Origin: Nemertoderma westbladi
Taxonomy: Eukaryota; Xenacoelomorpha; Nemertodermatida; Nemertodermatidae
DNA length: 33,935 nucleotides
Direction of reading: 5' to 3'
NCBI GenBank assembly: GCA_032718475.1
Contig: JAUCBJ010002886.1
Coordinates: 1-33,935 of the forward strand
In this document: piece by piece, positions 29,739-33,935 of the stretch
Position numbering within the stretch: the stretch's first letter is position 1
How the letters are laid out: each line of letters starts with the position of its first letter
Program-made: the position numbers and the translations under genes
The notes under the pieces: generated by a model
Databases searched by the model: none
What the model was told of the DNA's origin: nothing
What the model saw: only the letters and a program-made list of their open reading frames with translations

Positions 29739-29776
29739 AAATGCAGCTGCAATGCAGCATGCCGATCCTAGTAGTA
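26600..29776 (+). mobile_element. RTE-type non-LTR retrotransposon, nearly full coding length
   Basis: About 3.18 kb, ending in GCATGCCGATCCTAGTAGTAG. It carries one long open frame with an apurinic-type endonuclease and a reverse transcriptase, no RNase H, and a tandem-repeat tail instead of poly(A), which together point to the RTE superfamily (RTE-X or Proto2-like subgroup not resolved). The 5' end coincides with the inverted fragment and looks truncated. Three shorter copies lie in the window (18952-19273, 19587-19927, 26219-26598), all quite similar, so the family has been active recently. Confidence 0.85.
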
Positions 29777-29777
29777 G

Positions 29778-32700
29778 CCAGGACCCAACTTACTCCAATC
29801 CTTGTTGGGAATACTCTTAAGATTACGACAATATTCAATCGCTTTTGCCTCCGATATAGAAGGCATGTTCTTACAAGTTAAGGCGCTGGATAGGGATCGA
29901 GACAGCCTACGATTTCTGTGGTGGCCTGAAGGAGACCTCAACCAGAAACCGGTGGAGTACTGGATGACCATCCAGGCTTTTGGGATCATCTCGAGCCCTT
30001 CAAACGCCTGCTCAGTAGTGCGTACCACTGCTGATGACAACCGGGACGCCTTCTCCAAAGAGGTTATCGACAACATCAAACGAGATATATACATGGACGA
30101 CAATTTAAAGTCCCTCCCATCGGTGGAAGAAGCCATTGATGTCGCCAAAGGAACGGTAGAGTGCTTGAAAAGAGGTGGATTTCGATTAACTAAATTCACC
30201 AGCAACTCCCGTGAGTTTCTGGAATCGATCCCAGTAGAAGACCGAGGAGTTAAAGATCTAGACCTAATCAAGGATGATCTTCCAGAAACCAAGACACTTG
30301 GTTTGAAGTGGGACACAGAGAGAGATATCCTGTTTTTCCAGCTAAAACAGCGATATAATCCAGTTCGGACTAAACGGATTTGTCTAAGTATCCTGAGCAC
30401 TTATTTCGATCCATAGGGATTTATTAGCCCAGTTATACTGATTGCTCGGAGTTTAGTACAACAAATGTGGCTTGAAAACCACTCATGGGACGATCCACTT
30501 AAGGGAGAACTACTAAAGAAGTGGAAGAAATGGGAACATTCTCTACCATCCATCGAGAACTTTATAATTTCCCGTTCCTATTTTGGTCATGTTCTCCCCA
30601 CGTATTCCTATCAACTCCATGTGTTTGGAGACACCAGTGATATGGGAATAGGTATAGTAGCCTACCTGAGAGTTGAAACTCCGGATGGAATCAAGGTCGC
30701 CTTGGTTACCTCTAAGGCATTGATAAACAACAAGTTGAAAGTTCCTCGAGCAGAGTTAAAGGCGGCTCTATACGCTACAGCCATCGGCCGGAATGTAACA
30801 GAACAGATCGACTATCCACTGGAAAAAACTGTCTATTGGACCGATGCTTTACTCGTGTTAGAGTATATAACCAATGAAGTCTGTCAGTTCAGCGTCTTCG
30901 TTACCAACAGAGTAGCCATTATACTTAGTCGCACGAAGATAGACCAATGGAGACATTGCCCCGGGACGATTAATCCAGCCGACATCGCCTCCAGGGGAGC
31001 AACTCCACAAGAACTGATAGATACTCCAGACTGGTTAGGTGGACCCGACTTCGTAAGCAAAGAAGAGGATGAATGGCCTCCTCATCTTACTACGGCGGAG
31101 ATTAGACAAGCCAAGGGAGCGGAGAAAGTCAAACCTAAAACCCGGGCGAGTAAATCGAAGTTATTTAAACCCGTGGTAGATCTGTCTGTACTACATACTT
31201 CCGGAGACGACGCTTTGGATCCGAAACCCACAGCCACAAATAAGTCTGTTGTGGAAATCAGAGAGAGAGATTGGAAATCTGGAATACCAGACGTCTCGCA
31301 AGGACTCTCACCTCTCCTGCAGAGAGCGATACGTCACTATAGTTCCTGGAATCGGCTCTGTAAGGCCGTTACATATTTAAAGCGATGTTTTCATCATCAC
31401 TACTCCAGGACGAAGACCAATAGTGATACCGCTCGACTGACATCTGCGCAGGTCCATGTTGTTAAAGATCTTCACAAATACAAGATATCCGACAGGTTTC
31501 TGAAGGAGAAGATCAGTTACCAGGAGCATGAAGAAAACAATAAGCTGATACTGAGACTCCTGCAATGCTATGAGGATTCCGATAAGTATTTCCTGTTGTT
31601 GAGAAATCCACAGATGCGCTTAAGGGATCGTTTCTCTAGCACAATGATAGATGGGTTAATACGTGTTGGAGGAAGACTAACTAATGCTCCATTATCCTTT
31701 GACACTAAGTTTCCCATACTCATTAGAAATCTTGAAATACAAATCAAGATGATTGTAGATGTTCACAGTAAGCTTTATCATGCTGGTAGAGAACGAGTTC
31801 TTAGCGAAATTCGAACTCGCTATTATTTTTATAAACCCCATAGAGCTCTGAACCAAGTTCTTAGGAACTGCATACCCTGTAGGAAAGCATTCAGTAGGCC
31901 TTTAACACAGCGAGAGGCAGAATTACCTAGGGAACGAGTAAGCTTCTATGAACCACCCTTTACTAATACCGGTGTGGATTTATTTGGCCCTATTGAAGTA
32001 TATCGTGCTAGGACTATAGTCAAGAGATGGTGTGTCATCTTTGTCTGTATGACTTGTAGAGCTATCCATCTCGATATGGTGAACGATTTGTCTACCAATA
32101 GCTTCATATTGAGCTTATGCCGACAGATCGCTCGCTTTGGAACTAGTAACACGATGAGATCTGATAAGGGAACGAACTTCATTGGTGCCAACAATGAAAT
32201 CAGGGCTTAGGTCAAAGATTGGAACCAAAGACAGGTGGACGATCAGCTAAGGGTAACAGCGTCTAGCTGGACCTTCAACGCCGCCGACGCCCCTTGGTGG
32301 GGAGGAAGTTGGGAGAGATTAATCAGAAGCGTGAAGACTGCATTTCACTTTATAGTGCCGTGTCGCGCGTATCTCACCGACGAACTTTTGCGGACGTTAA
32401 TGGAGGAAATCGCCGCCTATCTCAACGAGAGACTGCTTATGCCAGTCTCATCGAGTCCCGATTCCCTGGAAGCGCTAACACCCGCGCACTTCCTACTGAA
32501 GAAACCTGTAGCCATGCTCCCACGATCGGAAATCACGGACGGAGACGAATACTGCCGGCAAACTTAGCAACTTATGCAGTTGTTATCCCGTTGTTTTGCT
32601 GACCATTTCGAAAAACATTATCTGCCTACGCTACAACTTCGAACTAAGTGGTTTGCGCAGCAAGAAAACGTCAGCGCCGGAGACATGGTCCTTATTGTGG

Positions 32701-32978
32701 ATTCAGATCTTCCACGTAAGCGGTGGCAGACAGGTCGCATCATCGAGACTCATATCTCGGATGACGGTTTAGTGCGATCGGTAGAACTCGTAGAACTCAT
32801 GCGACGTAACTTTAAGAAACCGGGAATTGTCTTCGAGACGCAGCAGCTCAATCGCCCAGTTGGTCGTTTATGTTTACTGGAAAGAAACAGAAAACTCTCC
32901 GGAAACTATGGAAGGCAAGATACTCTTCCCACAACCACCTCCCTAATCCAACAAACATCTAGGGACTCCCCAACGTGA
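29778..32978 (+). pseudogene. BEL/Pao pol, 3' part (RT, RNase H, integrase) with three TAG stops
   Basis: One frame from 29778 to TGA at 32976-32978, interrupted only by TAG at 30414, 32208 and 32565. Order: reverse transcriptase from GPNLLQSLLGILLRLRQ with IEGMF and the YMDD catalytic box, then the GFISPVILIARSLVQQMW connection, RNase H with HVFGDTSD, VPRAELKAALYA and WTDALLVLEYI, then NPADIASRGA, a zinc-binding H-x-C segment (HSKLYHAGRE ... CIPCRKAF), and the integrase core with GVDLFGP, RSDKGTNF and GGSWERLIRSVK (D, D, E all present). Gag, protease and the first RT third are missing: the frame begins exactly where the LINE tail ends. The stops lie at positions where relatives usually have Leu, Trp and Trp. 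Nonfunctional as it stands. Confidence 0.85.
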
Positions 32979-32994
32979 CAGCGTCTGGAGTGGG

Positions 32995-33470
32995 TGTGTG
33001 ACTATATTATTTTATATTTTTGTTTTTATTATTTTATCTTTATGTATGTACTATTACGTAATTTTATTATAATCGTTTTCTTTAATTTTATTTAGTAGAA
33101 TGTTATTTTAGCGATTATTTAGTAGATTAGTGCCATATATATATTTGCGTTTATTACTTAATTACTTATATATTATATATTTAGTGCGACGGCGAGAAAT
33201 AATTCTTTTTCTCTTTCCTTACTGTCCGTATTACATTATAAATACGTGACTACAGTAAGATGAAATGTCCGTACTTATTAAAGTACAATAAAGCTCCTAC
33301 TATATTCAAGTATTATTGGTAAGTAGAGTATTAGGAATGCAAAATTCAGATCCTCGTGTCTCGGCTAAACCAAGCTCTGGGTAGACCTTGGAAACGACTT
33401 GCCTCTTCTCACTGACATTGCTTCTTGCGATATTGCTCTCATACCGTATATTAAATAATACCTATAGTAG
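32995..33470 (+). repeat. Probable 3' LTR of the BEL/Pao element
   Basis: A purine-rich stretch (CTGGAGTGGG) just before 32995 is followed by TGTGTGACTATATT, a plausible LTR start. Further in, ATTATAAATACG (about 33235) could serve as a TATA box and AATAAA (33287-33292) as poly(A) signal, the usual LTR order. The partner LTR is absent, so the right border is a guess. Confidence 0.4.
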
Positions 33471-33507
33471 CGTGATGTCCTTTTAACAGTAGCGTAAAAC
33501 GCAAAAT

Positions 33508-33935
33508 AAATCTGTTAAACCCTTTGACCATCTGTAATTCTAGTCGATTAAGATATCGCGGCACCCACCGATATACTTGAAAGACAAAATTCTAGAATCA
33601 GTGGTTAATGTCCCCAGGCAAGTTCTGGAATAAATTGGTGCCCATCTTAAATATTAACCATTAATATTTATAAAATCTGTCAAACAGATACAATAGAGTA
33701 ACTACTTATAAGTTAACTCTAGAAAATCTATAAATTAAAATCTGTCAAAACTTAGATCCTTTAAAATTCTAGTCAATTAAGATATCGTAGCACTTACCGA
33801 TACTCTTAAAAGGACAAATTTCCTAGAATCAAGGATCCCAGTCCCCAGACATGTTCTGGAATAAAATTGCGTCTATTTTAATATTAAATAATAAAATTTA
33901 TGGGAATAAATTTAAATTCATCTCTTTTAATGAAT
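33508..33935 (+). repeat. Diverged ~229-bp tandem repeat
   Basis: AATTCTAGTCGATTAAGATATCG (33536) recurs with changes at 33765, and other shared words (AATCTGTYAAA, TTCTGGAATAAA, TCCCCAG) keep the same order and offset. Two units, the second running to the window edge. Could be the edge of a satellite array. Confidence 0.7.

Noticed and set aside
26219-29776. Single LINE with a twin-priming 5' inversion
   Set aside because: The inverted piece carries its own 3' end and TAG tail, whereas twin priming inverts only 5' sequence of one copy; two insertions fit better.
29768-30400. 210-aa minus-strand frame
   Set aside because: Antisense to the BEL reverse transcriptase, which shows the conserved motifs on the plus strand.

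Overview
The window is nuclear DNA from an animal, most likely a marine invertebrate. It is AT-rich and mostly noncoding. It has spliced exons with GT/AG borders, THAP and spectrin-repeat proteins, BEL/Pao and RTE-type retrotransposons, many inverted-repeat elements, minisatellites and long G or C tracts. No species is assigned. Frequent short 'taggcctac'-like words recall some aquatic animal genomes, but this is weak evidence.

Layout, left to right. 1-2360: the gag end of a minus-strand BEL/Pao element that runs off the left edge, with a frameshift. 2384-4474: noncoding DNA with spaced ACCGGT motifs, a 288-bp tandem duplication and a 38-bp repeat array. 5857-6665: an insertion bracketed by an exact 44-bp direct repeat. 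8105-14526: three consecutive minus-strand exons of a spectrin-repeat protein. The 5.7-kb intron between two of them holds an intronless plus-strand THAP gene and a small inverted-repeat element with an apparent 8-bp target duplication. 14672-18145: a GT microsatellite, several foldback elements and a 57-bp minisatellite. 18952-22056: RTE fragments, a foldback element, and a MULE-like element (20785-21975) with a 9-bp target duplication, whose unoccupied paralogous site also lies in the window.

22156-24750 is the most notable gene: an uninterrupted 864-aa reading frame ending in an alpha-kinase catalytic domain (eEF2K/myosin-heavy-chain-kinase type), with a roughly 520-aa N-terminal part I cannot assign. 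25005-25217 may be a terminal exon. 26219-29776 holds two RTE-type LINE copies head to head; the plus copy has an open 1052-codon frame with endonuclease and reverse transcriptase motifs present. 29778-32978 is the 3' part of a plus-strand BEL/Pao pol (RT, RNase H, integrase) broken only by three in-frame TAG codons, followed by a probable LTR.

There is no operon-like organisation. The likely host genes are the spectrin-repeat gene, the THAP gene and the alpha-kinase gene. The rest is mostly transposon sequence in introns or between genes. All element family names rest on motif recognition, not on database searches.
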